Shown: piece by piece, positions 1 through 7,593 of the stretch
How positions within the stretch are numbered: position 1 is the first letter of the stretch
Layout of the letters: every line of letters begins with the position of its first letter
From: an uncultured Christensenella sp.
Lineage (GTDB): Bacteria > Bacillota > Clostridia > Christensenellales > UBA3700
Length of the DNA: 51,003 nucleotides
Assembly: GCA_910584975.1 (NCBI GenBank)
Contig: CAJUEA010000006.1
Location: forward strand, 1 to 51,003
Reading direction: 5' to 3'
Notes under the pieces: generated by a model
Databases searched by the model: none
What the model saw: only the letters and a program-made list of their open reading frames with translations
Told to the model about the DNA's origin: nothing
Translations under genes and position numbers: made by a program

Positions 1-482
1 ATCTTTTTAAATATGTGATAATCGCTACAACTTACCAAAATGCCAGTTTCCTTGATTTTCATTTCTTTTACAAGCTCAAAGTCCTTTTCGCTTGCTCTTA
101 TCCAGCTTGTGATTTCAGGAAAGTCATAACCAAGCTCCATACAATCGCGCACAGCTTTTCTATCCTTTTCTGTGTACAAAAAGAATTCAGATTGACGAAT
201 AATGCCTTTTTTGCCTCCTAATTTATGCATCAATTTGTACAAATCAACAATTTGTTTTGCAGTAAATGGCGAAGTTGATTGCTGTCCATCACGAAAAGTT
301 GTGTCAGTAATCCAAATGTTTTCTGGCATATCAAGAGGTGTTTGTCTGAAGTTGAAAGCAACTTTAGGAATGCTTTCGTAATCAAAAAAATCTCTAAATA
401 GCTCGGGATTAATATTATCTTGCAATTGAGGTTTCCAAGTTCTCTCCACCAATAAGTTGTCTTGATTTGAAAATTTTATCAT
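1..482 (-). CDS. HMGL-like (pyruvate carboxyltransferase domain) protein, C-terminus outside window
   Basis: This reading frame runs off the left edge, so only the first 160 residues are visible. Start: ATG at 480-482 with GGAG six bases upstream on the minus strand. Residues 60-68 read DTTFRDGQQ, the signature of the HMG-CoA lyase / isopropylmalate-synthase-like TIM barrel (normally DTTLRDGEQ), where the Asp binds the metal. The roughly 50-residue lead-in before the motif resembles a clostridial branch of the family that is often annotated as a 2-isopropylmalate synthase homologue. The substrate cannot be told from the fragment. The gene lies 110 bp downstream of prfA on the same strand and no strong terminator separates them, so read-through is possible. 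Confidence 0.75.
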   Translation of the reverse strand, partial: MIKFSNQDNLLVERTWKPQLQDNINPELFRDFFDYESIPKVAFNFRQTPLDMPENIWITDTTFRDGQQSTSPFTAKQIVDLYKLMHKLGGKKGIIRQSEFFLYTEKDRKAVRDCMELGYDFPEITSWIRASEKDFELVKEMKIKETGILVSCSDYHIFKK

Positions 483-592
483 ATGATTCTCCAAAATTTC
501 TTTATAGTAACATAAAATATGTGTTTATCGTATTTTTTATTTAAGGTTGCTTGAAAATTAGCATTAATTTTAAGCGCTTTGCCTGTGTCAAA

Positions 593-1663
593 TTAATCAT
601 TCATTTCTGCAAGCATTTCATTTTGATTTTCCAGTTGCAATGCTGTTATCATATCATAGATATTGCCATCCAAAAAATCTTCCAAAGCATAAATTGTCAG
701 TCCAATTCTGTGATCAGTCACTCTGCCTTGAGGGAAATTGTATGTTCTTATTCTTTCTGACCTATCGCCACTGCCAACTTGCAATTTTCTGTTTGCGCTA
801 TATTCTTTGGTTATCGCACTTTGATAGTGGTCATAAAGTCTTGATTTAAGCACTTTCATTGCAGACTCTCTGTTTTTAATCTGCGATTTTTCATCCTGAC
901 AAGTCACAACAATACCAGTTGGAAAATGCGTAATTCTTATTGCGCTTTCTGTTTTGTTGACATGCTGACCACCTGCACCGCTACTGCGATAAGTGTCAAT
1001 TTTTATGTCTTTATCCAAAATTTCAAAATTCACTTCTGGTTGCTCTGGCAAAACTGCCACTGTGCAAGTTGAAGTGTGCACTCTGCCTTGAGATTCCGTT
1101 GCAGGCACTCGTTGCACCCTGTGCACTCCACTCTCAAACTTAAGCATACTATAAGCACCAATTCCACTTATCATAAAAGTTACTTCTTTAACTCCACCGA
1201 GCTCGTTGTAGTTCATATCAAGTTCTTTGATTTTCCAACGCTGACGCTCAGCAAATCTCATATACATTCTGACAAGCTCTGCCCCAAACAATGCAGATTC
1301 GTCACCACCAGCAGCAGGTCGAACCTCAACAATAACATTTTTGTCGTCATTTGGGTCGACTGGAAGCAAAGCAATTTTTAGCTCATCAGTCAATCTTTCT
1401 TTTTCTTTCATGGCAAAGGAATGTTCCTCTTTTGCAAGCAAAGTCATTTCTTTATCCTCGCCACTACTTATTATTTCCTCACACTCTTCAATGTCGCTAA
1501 CAATTTTTTTATATTGCAAATACAAAGAAATTGATTTTTCCATACCAGAGTGTTCTTTCACAAGTTTTTGCCATCTTTCTTGATCTGCAATCACATTGCT
1601 GTCTCCGATAAGCTCTTCAAGTTCCTTGAATCTTGCAAGCATTTTTTCCAATTTATCAAACAT
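593..1663 (-). CDS. prfA: Peptide chain release factor 1
   Basis: RF1 recognises UAA and UAG in the ribosomal A site and triggers release of the finished peptide. The 356-residue length is normal. Residues 187-189 (PAT, followed by ESQGRVHTS) are the stop-codon-reading tripeptide of the RF1 type rather than the SPF of RF2. Residues 229-233 carry the catalytic GGQ loop (GAGGQHVNKTES), whose Gln is the target of PrmC methylation. The ATG at 1663 has GGTGG seven bases upstream. It follows the DUF1385-PrmC fusion by 68 bp, so the release factor and its methylase are probably on one mRNA, an arrangement common in Firmicutes. Confidence 0.97.
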   Translation of the reverse strand: MFDKLEKMLARFKELEELIGDSNVIADQERWQKLVKEHSGMEKSISLYLQYKKIVSDIEECEEIISSGEDKEMTLLAKEEHSFAMKEKERLTDELKIALLPVDPNDDKNVIVEVRPAAGGDESALFGAELVRMYMRFAERQRWKIKELDMNYNELGGVKEVTFMISGIGAYSMLKFESGVHRVQRVPATESQGRVHTSTCTVAVLPEQPEVNFEILDKDIKIDTYRSSGAGGQHVNKTESAIRITHFPTGIVVTCQDEKSQIKNRESAMKVLKSRLYDHYQSAITKEYSANRKLQVGSGDRSERIRTYNFPQGRVTDHRIGLTIYALEDFLDGNIYDMITALQLENQNEMLAEMND

Positions 1664-1731
1664 ATATTTCCACCGAAAAATTATTCAACTTATTTTTGCC
1701 ATAAACAAATTAAATTTTAAAAAACTTTATT

Positions 1732-3618
1732 TCATGCATTTTTACTTTCAATTTGCTCTTTTTCTTTTTTATTGCTACCATTATCTTTGGAAAGTCTTGC
1801 AAAAATCATTCTGTCATTACCCTCCAAATCTTGCTTGCAAATTATGCCTTCAAACACAGCATTTTCACAATTCTCAATTATCTCGACAACACTTTCTTTT
1901 TGGTCAAAACCTATCTCAAAAGCCAAAATACCACCGATTTTCAAATGATTTTTTGCACTATTTACAATTTTGCGATAAAAGTCAAGTCCATCTTTTCCAC
2001 CATCCAAAGCAATGGACGGCTCAAAAAATCTTACCTCAGGCGAAAGTGTTGCAATGACATCTTGTTTAATGTAAGGAGGATTGCTGACAATCACATCAAA
2101 TTCTCCCTCAATTTTATCAAATAAATTGCTTACAACAAATTGTACATCAAGCTCGTTTTGCTGAGCATTATTCTTCGCCACCATAAGTGCTTTTTCAGAT
2201 ATATCGCTTGCAGTAATATTAATTTGTGGATTATCTCTTTTTAAAACTAATGCAATCGCTCCACTGCCAGTGCATAAATCAAGCACTTTTGTAAAAGCAT
2301 TTTCTTTTATTAGTTTTGACACCTCTTCCACAAGATATTCAGTTTCAGGTCGTGGGCACAAAACATTGCAATCCACATTTATTTTCATACCATAAAAATC
2401 TGTGTAGCCAAGCACTTGTTGCAATGGCTTACCAGTGCCACGCTCTTGTGCAAGCTCCAACATTTTCTCAAAATCGTCACTCCAAAAAAACTTGATATTT
2501 TCAATTTCACTTCTGTTGATTTTTAGCACTTCACAAATTATCCAATCTCTATCTGCATTGCCATTAGTATCGATTTTTAACGCATTGTTAAGCTCTTGCA
2601 AGCCTTTATCAATCAAAATTTTTGTTTTAAATTTTGTGGTTGGTGCAGTTGGATCGCTATCCAAAATTTGAACTGCTTTAAATGCTGCAATAGCAACTTC
2701 CACCATGCTATCATCTGGCTGTGCAGTTGTAATTTTTTGCAACAACAAACCCGGTGCTTTAATAATTTTTACAAACCAGTTGTCAAACTTTGCAAGAAAC
2801 TTTAATATTTCATAAGATATGCCAGCAACAATTGGCAGCAAGGCAAGTTTTATCAGTAATTTGATAAACATAGCGCCAACTCTGCTTGTTACGATATTGT
2901 TTGGCACAATTCCAACTACAGAAAACAATGCAACACTTACAATCATAACCAAAAACATAAATGTTGTTCCACATCTGTCGTGTATGGTTGATTGCTTTTG
3001 CACATTTTCAACAGTAAGCTCCAATCCATGTTCAAAACAAGAAATTGTTTTGTGCTCTGCCCCGTGATATCTGAACACCCTCTTGATTTCCTTCATAAGA
3101 CTTGTCAAAAGAATGTACAAAACAAAAATCAAAATTCTTATCACACCTTCAATAAGGTTATAGCAAAACTCTGGCATTGAGCTGTGACAAACATTTACAA
3201 CCAAAGCCCTTATCCCTTCAATAGCAAAATGAGGAATTACAAAAAACAAGCCAATTGCAAGTGCAAGTCCCAAAATCACAGCAAACCACATCACAACGGA
3301 CATAAGGTTGATGTTGAACTTTTTGGAGCACCACGCCTCAAATTTTGTTGGCTCTGCCTCCCCCTCAAACACCTCGCTGGAACGCATAATAATCTGCACA
3401 CCCATTATCATAGAGTTTACAAAATTTATCACTCCTCTGATAAAAGGCAATCTTTTCCATCTGCTTTTTTCTTTAGCCGGAGTAAAGCGTGAGCTTTCAA
3501 TTTGAATTTCGCCTTTTTCGTCACGCACAGCTGTTGCCATACTGCACTCTCCACGCATCATGACACCTTCCAAAACTGCTTGACCACCAATGGCTGAACG
3601 AAATTTCTTTTTTGACAT
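1732..3618 (-). CDS. prmC: Fusion of DUF1385 membrane protein and release-factor glutamine methyltransferase (PrmC)
   Basis: One uninterrupted 628-residue frame joins two proteins that are usually separate. Residues 1 to about 310 are DUF1385 (YqhQ-like): an IGGQAVLEGVMMRG start, several membrane segments, the conserved YHGAEHKTI motif and a C-terminal PGLLLQKITT..PDD signature. Residues from about 330 onward are a complete PrmC: a GKPLQQVLGYTDFYG N-terminal domain, PRPETEYLVEE, the SAM loop LDLCTGSGAIAL, and catalytic NPPY at 513-516. PrmC methylates the GGQ glutamine of RF1 and RF2. The role of DUF1385 is poorly defined. The start has GGAGGT about 8 bases upstream. The methylase would be tethered to the membrane if the polypeptide stays intact. 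No stop or frameshift is visible at the junction. Confidence 0.93.
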   Translation of the reverse strand: MSKKKFRSAIGGQAVLEGVMMRGECSMATAVRDEKGEIQIESSRFTPAKEKSRWKRLPFIRGVINFVNSMIMGVQIIMRSSEVFEGEAEPTKFEAWCSKKFNINLMSVVMWFAVILGLALAIGLFFVIPHFAIEGIRALVVNVCHSSMPEFCYNLIEGVIRILIFVLYILLTSLMKEIKRVFRYHGAEHKTISCFEHGLELTVENVQKQSTIHDRCGTTFMFLVMIVSVALFSVVGIVPNNIVTSRVGAMFIKLLIKLALLPIVAGISYEILKFLAKFDNWFVKIIKAPGLLLQKITTAQPDDSMVEVAIAAFKAVQILDSDPTAPTTKFKTKILIDKGLQELNNALKIDTNGNADRDWIICEVLKINRSEIENIKFFWSDDFEKMLELAQERGTGKPLQQVLGYTDFYGMKINVDCNVLCPRPETEYLVEEVSKLIKENAFTKVLDLCTGSGAIALVLKRDNPQINITASDISEKALMVAKNNAQQNELDVQFVVSNLFDKIEGEFDVIVSNPPYIKQDVIATLSPEVRFFEPSIALDGGKDGLDFYRKIVNSAKNHLKIGGILAFEIGFDQKESVVEIIENCENAVFEGIICKQDLEGNDRMIFARLSKDNGSNKKEKEQIESKNA

Positions 3619-3690
3619 TGCACACCACCTCCAACAAAAATCTCAGTTTATGCAAAAACCAGCAAACATAAAAATGCTCGCTTAAAGTTA

Positions 3691-3718
3691 TACAAAAATG
3701 GTGCGAATAACTCGCACC
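3691..3718 (-). terminator. Intrinsic terminator just after rpmE
   Basis: A 7-bp perfect stem (GGTGCGA/TCGCACC, 3700-3706 and 3712-3718) with a five-base loop is followed on the minus strand by ATTTTTG. It lies 12 bp past the rpmE stop and before the DUF1385-prmC start, so it probably makes L31 mRNA more abundant than the downstream genes through partial termination. Confidence 0.7.
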
Positions 3719-3729
3719 CATCTTGTCGC

Positions 3730-3936
3730 TTATTTCCTATTATAACGATTGTTAAACTTTTCTACTCGACCACCAGTATCAACTAACTTTTGTTTACCAG
3801 TAAAAAATGGATGACATTTACTGCAAATATCTACCTTAATAACATCATTAGCACATGTGCTACCAGTAACAAACTTTTCACCACAAGCACACTCAACAGT
3901 AACTTCGTGATAGTTTGGATGTATATTCTCTTTCAT
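3730..3936 (-). CDS. rpmE: 50S ribosomal protein bL31, zinc-binding type
   Basis: bL31 bridges the two ribosomal subunits. The protein starts MKENIHPNYHEV at the ATG at 3936, six bases after AGGTG. A GTG nine bases further upstream overlaps the ribosome site and is rejected. The final length is 68 residues. Four cysteines (the ECACG pair and the CSKC pair before HPFFTGKQ) show the zinc-containing C+ form, and the terminal GGRVEKFNNRY is diagnostic. It is the first gene behind the promoter at 3970-3998. In related bacteria the C+ paralogue serves as a zinc store, but no zinc-regulator site is evident here. Confidence 0.97.
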   Translation of the reverse strand: MKENIHPNYHEVTVECACGEKFVTGSTCANDVIKVDICSKCHPFFTGKQKLVDTGGRVEKFNNRYNRK

Positions 3937-3969
3937 TGTTATCACCTCACAAAATGATTTTACTTTAGT

Positions 3970-3998
3970 ATTATATACAATTTTGCACGCTTAGTCAA
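3970..3998 (-). promoter_or_regulatory. Sigma-A promoter for rpmE / DUF1385-prmC / prfA
   Basis: On the minus strand TTGACT (3993-3998) and TATAAT (3970-3975) are separated by exactly 17 bp. The start point would be near 3963, about 27 bases before the rpmE start codon. Confidence 0.8.
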
Positions 3999-4107
3999 GA
4001 ATATTAAGCAACTTTTTAAAGTTATTTTTATTTATATAACAATAATATAATATTTGTGTAAATTTTGTGGATAATTTTTCCGTGATAAGAATATTTTGCC
4101 TAATCAC

Positions 4108-4136
4108 TTGAATTTAATTTAATTATGTGCTAAAAT
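4108..4136 (+). promoter_or_regulatory. Sigma-A promoter for the MDR-type dehydrogenase
   Basis: TTGAAT (4108-4113), a 17-bp spacer and TAAAAT (4131-4136) stand just upstream of the ribosome site at 4144-4148. The leader would be only about 15 bases long. Confidence 0.6.
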
Positions 4137-4156
4137 ATTTGTTGAGGTATGTTATT

Positions 4157-5173
4157 ATGAGAGAATGGCGACTTACAAAACCAAATGAATTCAAACTTTA
4201 TACTAACAACAAAAATCCTGAACAACTTGGCGAGCGTGGCATTTTTTTTGAGCCCGAACTTCCAAGTAAGCCTTTTGTTAAAGCAAAACTTATCAAAGCT
4301 AATTTATCTTGCCTTGATAGTGCTGCTTTTTTAGGAAAAGGAGATTTTGAGTACCCTATCGTGCCTGCACGCTCTGCAGTTGCATACATAAGCGAGCCAT
4401 ATGACTCTGGCTTGGAACAAGGCAGAAAAGTTTTTTTGTCTCCTTATGACCCAGACGGCAAAGGCAATGTAAAAATTAGAAGTTATCATACAGACGGATA
4501 TCTTGGTGACTATGTTTATGTGCCAACAGACAGCATATACCCTATTCCTGAAGGTGTTGCAGATGACCAAGTTCTTTTTGTGGAAGACATTGCAATGGCT
4601 ATTAATGTTTTGACAAAACTTGACACTCAAAAAGGCGAATATATCGTCCTTTATGGTGCAAGCTATCAAAATATACTTATTGCACAAGCTGCAATTTACT
4701 ATCAATCAATTGCAATAATCATTGATACAAATGATGAAAGACTTGAGCTTGCAACAAACCTTGGTGTTTACTACACTATCAATGCAAAAAATTGCGATGT
4801 TTTTGAAAAAATTGTGGAAATCACAAGTGGTAAAATGGCTGACAAATGCATTTGCCACATTGATATAAACACAAATATTGATATTCTTATCAATCTTTTG
4901 AAAAACAATGGCAAAATTGCAATTTATGGTTATGATATCACTTGCTCAAACATCCGTTCAGACATCGCACCTGCATTCAACAAAAATTTGCAGATTATTG
5001 GTGTTAATAATGGTATGGAACACATTCATTCTGCAATCAATATGCTTGCAAATGATATTATTAAAACGGACGGATTGATTGAAAGTACTACTCCATTCCT
5101 TAACATTTTGGAAATTATGAAAGCAAGTGTTGGCAAAACAGATTATTACAAAATTGCAATAACTTTTGAGTAA
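4157..5173 (+). CDS. Divergent medium-chain dehydrogenase/reductase (zinc-dehydrogenase-like)
   Basis: The 338-residue protein has the two-domain plan of medium-chain dehydrogenases: an N-terminal GroES-like part (REWRLTKPNEF..., ...FVKAKLIKANLSCLDSAAFLG) and a C-terminal Rossmann part. The start chosen is the ATG at 4157, eight bases after GAGGT; an ATG ten codons upstream lacks a ribosome site. Two key motifs are worn. The GHE zinc-ligand motif is replaced by VPARSAVAYISE, and the GxGxxG nucleotide loop reads YGASYQNILIAQ. It may therefore be catalytically altered, lack zinc, or bind another ligand. Relatives act on polyols or alcohols, but the substrate is unknown. It is monocistronic between its own promoter and terminator. 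Confidence 0.75.
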   Translation: MREWRLTKPNEFKLYTNNKNPEQLGERGIFFEPELPSKPFVKAKLIKANLSCLDSAAFLGKGDFEYPIVPARSAVAYISEPYDSGLEQGRKVFLSPYDPDGKGNVKIRSYHTDGYLGDYVYVPTDSIYPIPEGVADDQVLFVEDIAMAINVLTKLDTQKGEYIVLYGASYQNILIAQAAIYYQSIAIIIDTNDERLELATNLGVYYTINAKNCDVFEKIVEITSGKMADKCICHIDINTNIDILINLLKNNGKIAIYGYDITCSNIRSDIAPAFNKNLQIIGVNNGMEHIHSAINMLANDIIKTDGLIESTTPFLNILEIMKASVGKTDYYKIAITFE

Positions 5174-5177
5174 AAAA

Positions 5178-5209
5178 TTTTAATGGATATCATTGAATAT
5201 CCATTAAAA
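5178..5209. terminator. Bidirectional terminator between convergent genes
   Basis: A perfect 13-bp inverted repeat (TTTTAATGGATAT, 5178-5190, and its complement, 5197-5209) with a six-base loop is flanked by A and T runs on both sides. It sits 4 bp after the dehydrogenase stop and 28 bp beyond the end of the opposing Cys-rich gene, so it can serve both. Confidence 0.75.
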
Positions 5210-5236
5210 TCAATTAAATACATTAATTTGTAACTC

Positions 5237-5611
5237 TTACTCTATGGTAAGAGTTGTTTCATTGTTATATCGGCTTAAATATTCTTTTCTTAAAGTTTCA
5301 TTAAGATGAATTATTAAATATTCATTTATGCTGTTGTAAACAACACCCTGCTCCTCTTTTTTGTAAAATTCAATCAAATAATTCAAATCTTTTATTATAT
5401 CTTTGAATCTCTCGTCCGATATATCATAAGCACTATTTTTTATCAAATTTGTTTGATAATCTTTTGCCATCATCTGAAAAAGACTGCAATTTTGATTGAT
5501 GTCATCAATTAACATTTCATTTTTCTCACAAAAATATTTTTTGCATACAAATGGCATAATATTATCTCTGTAAACCACTTTACAAAATCTGCAATCTTTA
5601 CACTTCTTCAT
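5237..5611 (-). CDS. Small Cys-rich protein, second of a pair (unknown function)
   Basis: About 124 residues. The N-terminus is a metal-site-like cluster: CKDCRFC, then FVCKKYFC, then NCSLF, giving six cysteines in the first 45 residues. The rest is a mostly helical charged region with no recognised motif and no membrane segment. The ATG at 5611 is taken as start, but a TTG two codons upstream is better spaced from AAGGA, so the start is uncertain. It overlaps the 3' end of the preceding Cys-rich gene, so the two are translationally coupled. The C..C(x)nC..C-x-x-F spacing recalls small iron-sulfur or zinc domains. Function is not assigned. Confidence 0.6.
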   Translation of the reverse strand: MKKCKDCRFCKVVYRDNIMPFVCKKYFCEKNEMLIDDINQNCSLFQMMAKDYQTNLIKNSAYDISDERFKDIIKDLNYLIEFYKKEEQGVVYNSINEYLIIHLNETLRKEYLSRYNNETTLTIE

Positions 5612-5903
5612 TGTCAATAAGTTCCTTTTTTATCACATCATTAATTTCAGTAATCTGCGCAAGCAGATTGTTTAACGCTATTGCAACAGAAAATCTTAAC
5701 ATTTTTTCTCTTTGCTTGACTCTGAACTTTTCACAATGCTCATGCAGTGACCTATCTTCTTTGTTGATTGTGCACATACCAAGTTTTGTCGGATTGTATT
5801 GCTTTACGCCTCGTGTATAATACTTGTCGAAATACTGACATCTGCAACACTCAGTTTTACTGCTTGCTTTAAAGTTGCTTGTGTTATTAAATTGTTTCCC
5901 CAT
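5598..5903 (-). CDS. Small Cys-rich protein, first of a pair (unknown function)
   Basis: 101 residues, ATG start with GGGAGC five bases upstream. The pattern is ECCRCQYFDKYY... GMCTINKEDRSLHEHCEKF, that is CxxC-x-YF ... GxC ... C-x-x-F, followed by a helical C-terminus. The same layout in shorter form occurs in the next gene, so the two may be paralogues or partners. A similar CxxCxxF...GxC...CxxF spacing is known in HiPIP-like small subunits of glycyl-radical enzymes such as benzylsuccinate synthase, but no such enzyme lies nearby, so this is only a structural suggestion. It is divergent from the XRE regulator across a perfect palindrome. Confidence 0.65.
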   Translation of the reverse strand: MGKQFNNTSNFKASSKTECCRCQYFDKYYTRGVKQYNPTKLGMCTINKEDRSLHEHCEKFRVKQREKMLRFSVAIALNNLLAQITEINDVIKKELIDNEEV

Positions 5904-5966
5904 AATTTGCTCCCTTTTTGCTCCTTTTTTTTATATATTATCTCAATAAAAACAAAAAATCTCACT

Positions 5967-5984
5967 TTCTACATATTTGTAGAA
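5967..5984. promoter_or_regulatory. Palindromic operator candidate for the XRE repressor
   Basis: TTCTACA-TATT-TGTAGAA is a perfect 7-4-7 palindrome in the divergent spacer between the Cys-rich pair and the XRE gene. A TTGACA hexamer (5992-5997, plus strand) starts 7 bp to its right. This is the size and position expected for a dimeric Xre-type repressor site. Confidence 0.55.
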
Positions 5985-6058
5985 TATTTTTTTGACAAAT
6001 TTCGAGCAAAATAAAATAACGGAAATACATAGATTAAAGCTTATGCTAAAATAGCTCT

Positions 6059-6265
6059 ATGAATGACTATGGAGCAGAACTGAAATACCACAGATTAATA
6101 AGAAATAAAACCTTAAATCAGATTGAAAAAGACACAGGAATCAGCAATGTTAATTTAAGCCGTTGGGAAAGAGGTCAAGTTGTACCTAACATTGATTTTT
6201 GTATCATTCTAGCTGATTATTATGGCATTTCACTTGATGAACTGGTTGGCAGAGACACTCCATAA
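6059..6265 (+). CDS. Small XRE-family HTH transcriptional regulator
   Basis: The 68-residue protein is essentially one Cro/CI-type helix-turn-helix: LNQIEKDTGISNVNLSRWERGQ is the HTH core (about residues 19-40), followed by PNIDFCIILADYYGISLDELVG, the usual last helix. There is no sensor or oligomerisation domain beyond this. No convincing Shine-Dalgarno precedes the ATG, so the mRNA may have a very short leader or be weakly translated. It is divergent from the Cys-rich pair and is the likely reader of the palindrome at 5967-5984. Confidence 0.85.
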   Translation: MNDYGAELKYHRLIRNKTLNQIEKDTGISNVNLSRWERGQVVPNIDFCIILADYYGISLDELVGRDTP

Positions 6266-6589
6266 ACTTTAAAAGAAAAAACAAATTAATCGAAACATTC
6301 AAACAAAAAATAAAAATTTCGCTCCATATCATTCAAATAAAAACCAATTTGCAATAAAAATTTAAACTTGAAAAATTTTTATAATATGTCAATACTTTTA
6401 AAAATATGTTTAACAAATCCTAAAATTTAACATAGCTTAAATTGACAAAAAAATCTTGCAACAAAAATTGCAAGATTTTTTCGTTTATTATAAATTTATT
6501 TTCCATATTATTGATTCGCACTATGACAAATCAAATATTTCATTATTATTTATAATTTTTTTAATTGAAATTTTAAAAAGATAATGTTT
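6266..6589. other. Intergenic region with one terminator
   Basis: No credible coding sequence is seen. The stretch is strongly A/T biased and its only clear element is the convergent-gene terminator at 6447-6481. Confidence 0.6.
6447..6481. terminator. Bidirectional terminator between XRE gene and asnA
   Basis: A 14-bp stem (left arm ending CTTGCAA at 6461, right arm TTGCAAG from 6468) with a six-base loop has a T run on the right and, read on the minus strand, a T run on the left. It can end both converging transcripts. Confidence 0.75.
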
Positions 6590-7591
6590 TTATAACAAAA
6601 CAACTCCTTTTGCCTCACATTCAGCAATAGTTTGCTCATCCCAAATTGAACTTTGAACCTCTCCGATATGTGCTTTGTGCAACAAAAGTTGACAAAGTCT
6701 TGATTGACCAATACCACCACCAATAGTAAGTGGATAAGTTTTGTTAAGAACATTTTTGTGATAATTGGTTGATGGCACAAGTCCCTTTGATTTAAGTTGA
6801 TATTCCAATGATTTTGCATCCACTCTTATGCCCATTGAAGACAATTCAATCGCCTTGTCAAGCTCTGGATACCACACCATAATATCTCCGTTTAATGCCC
6901 AATCATCATAATCAGGTGCTCTCAAATCGTGAGTTTCGCCATTTGTCAATTTTTCGCCAATTTGCATGATAAACACTGCACCATATTGCTTAGTGATTGC
7001 GTTTTCACGCTCTTTGGTTGTCATTGTTGGATATTTTGCAAGCAACTCTTCAGATGTGATAAATTGAATATCTGACACAAGTCTGTTTTTGATTTGTGGG
7101 AAAACGCTTTCAACAAAAGCTGCTGTGTCATAGATTACTGAATAAATATCTTTTACAACTGCCTTCAAAAAGTCAAAGTTCCTATCTTTTTCAGTGATAA
7201 TTTTTTCCCAGTCCCATTGGTCAACATAAACACTGTGCAAGTTGTCAAGAACAGCCTCTTGACGCCTTATTGCGTTCATATTTGTGTAAATACCCTCATA
7301 AACCTCATATCCATACTTTCCAAGTGCCATTCTCTTCCACTTTGCAAGGGAATGAACAATCTCACAATTACTATTAGGGATTGCAGTTACATCAAAAGAA
7401 ACTGCTTTTTCTGTGCCACTCAAGCCATCATTCAAACCACTATCTGTTCTTACAAAAAGTGGCGCGCTTACCCTATGTAAATTCAATTTTTGTGAAAATT
7501 TCTCCTGAAAATAATCACGCAGTAATTCAATTGCTTTTTCTGTTTCTTTTACACCCAATTTTGAGGTGTAATCCTTAGGAATTATTTCCAT
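6590..7591 (-). CDS. asnA: Aspartate-ammonia ligase (asparagine synthetase A)
   Basis: AsnA makes asparagine from aspartate, ammonia and ATP through an aspartyl-adenylate, using a class-II tRNA-synthetase-like fold. The 333 residues match the usual length of about 330. Recognisable blocks are the N-terminal ETEKAIELLRDYFQEKF and RVSAPLFVRTDSGLNDGLSGTEKAV, central MNAIRRQEAVLDNLHSVYVDQWDWE, and C-terminal TIGGGIGQSRLCQLLLHKAHIGEVQSSIW. The ribosome site AAAGGAG includes the stop codon of the upstream isomerase gene, so translation is coupled. It is the last gene before the terminator at 6447-6481. No T-box or asparagine-responsive element is visible. Confidence 0.97.
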   Translation of the reverse strand: MEIIPKDYTSKLGVKETEKAIELLRDYFQEKFSQKLNLHRVSAPLFVRTDSGLNDGLSGTEKAVSFDVTAIPNSNCEIVHSLAKWKRMALGKYGYEVYEGIYTNMNAIRRQEAVLDNLHSVYVDQWDWEKIITEKDRNFDFLKAVVKDIYSVIYDTAAFVESVFPQIKNRLVSDIQFITSEELLAKYPTMTTKERENAITKQYGAVFIMQIGEKLTNGETHDLRAPDYDDWALNGDIMVWYPELDKAIELSSMGIRVDAKSLEYQLKSKGLVPSTNYHKNVLNKTYPLTIGGGIGQSRLCQLLLHKAHIGEVQSSIWDEQTIAECEAKGVVLL

Positions 7592-7593
7592 AA

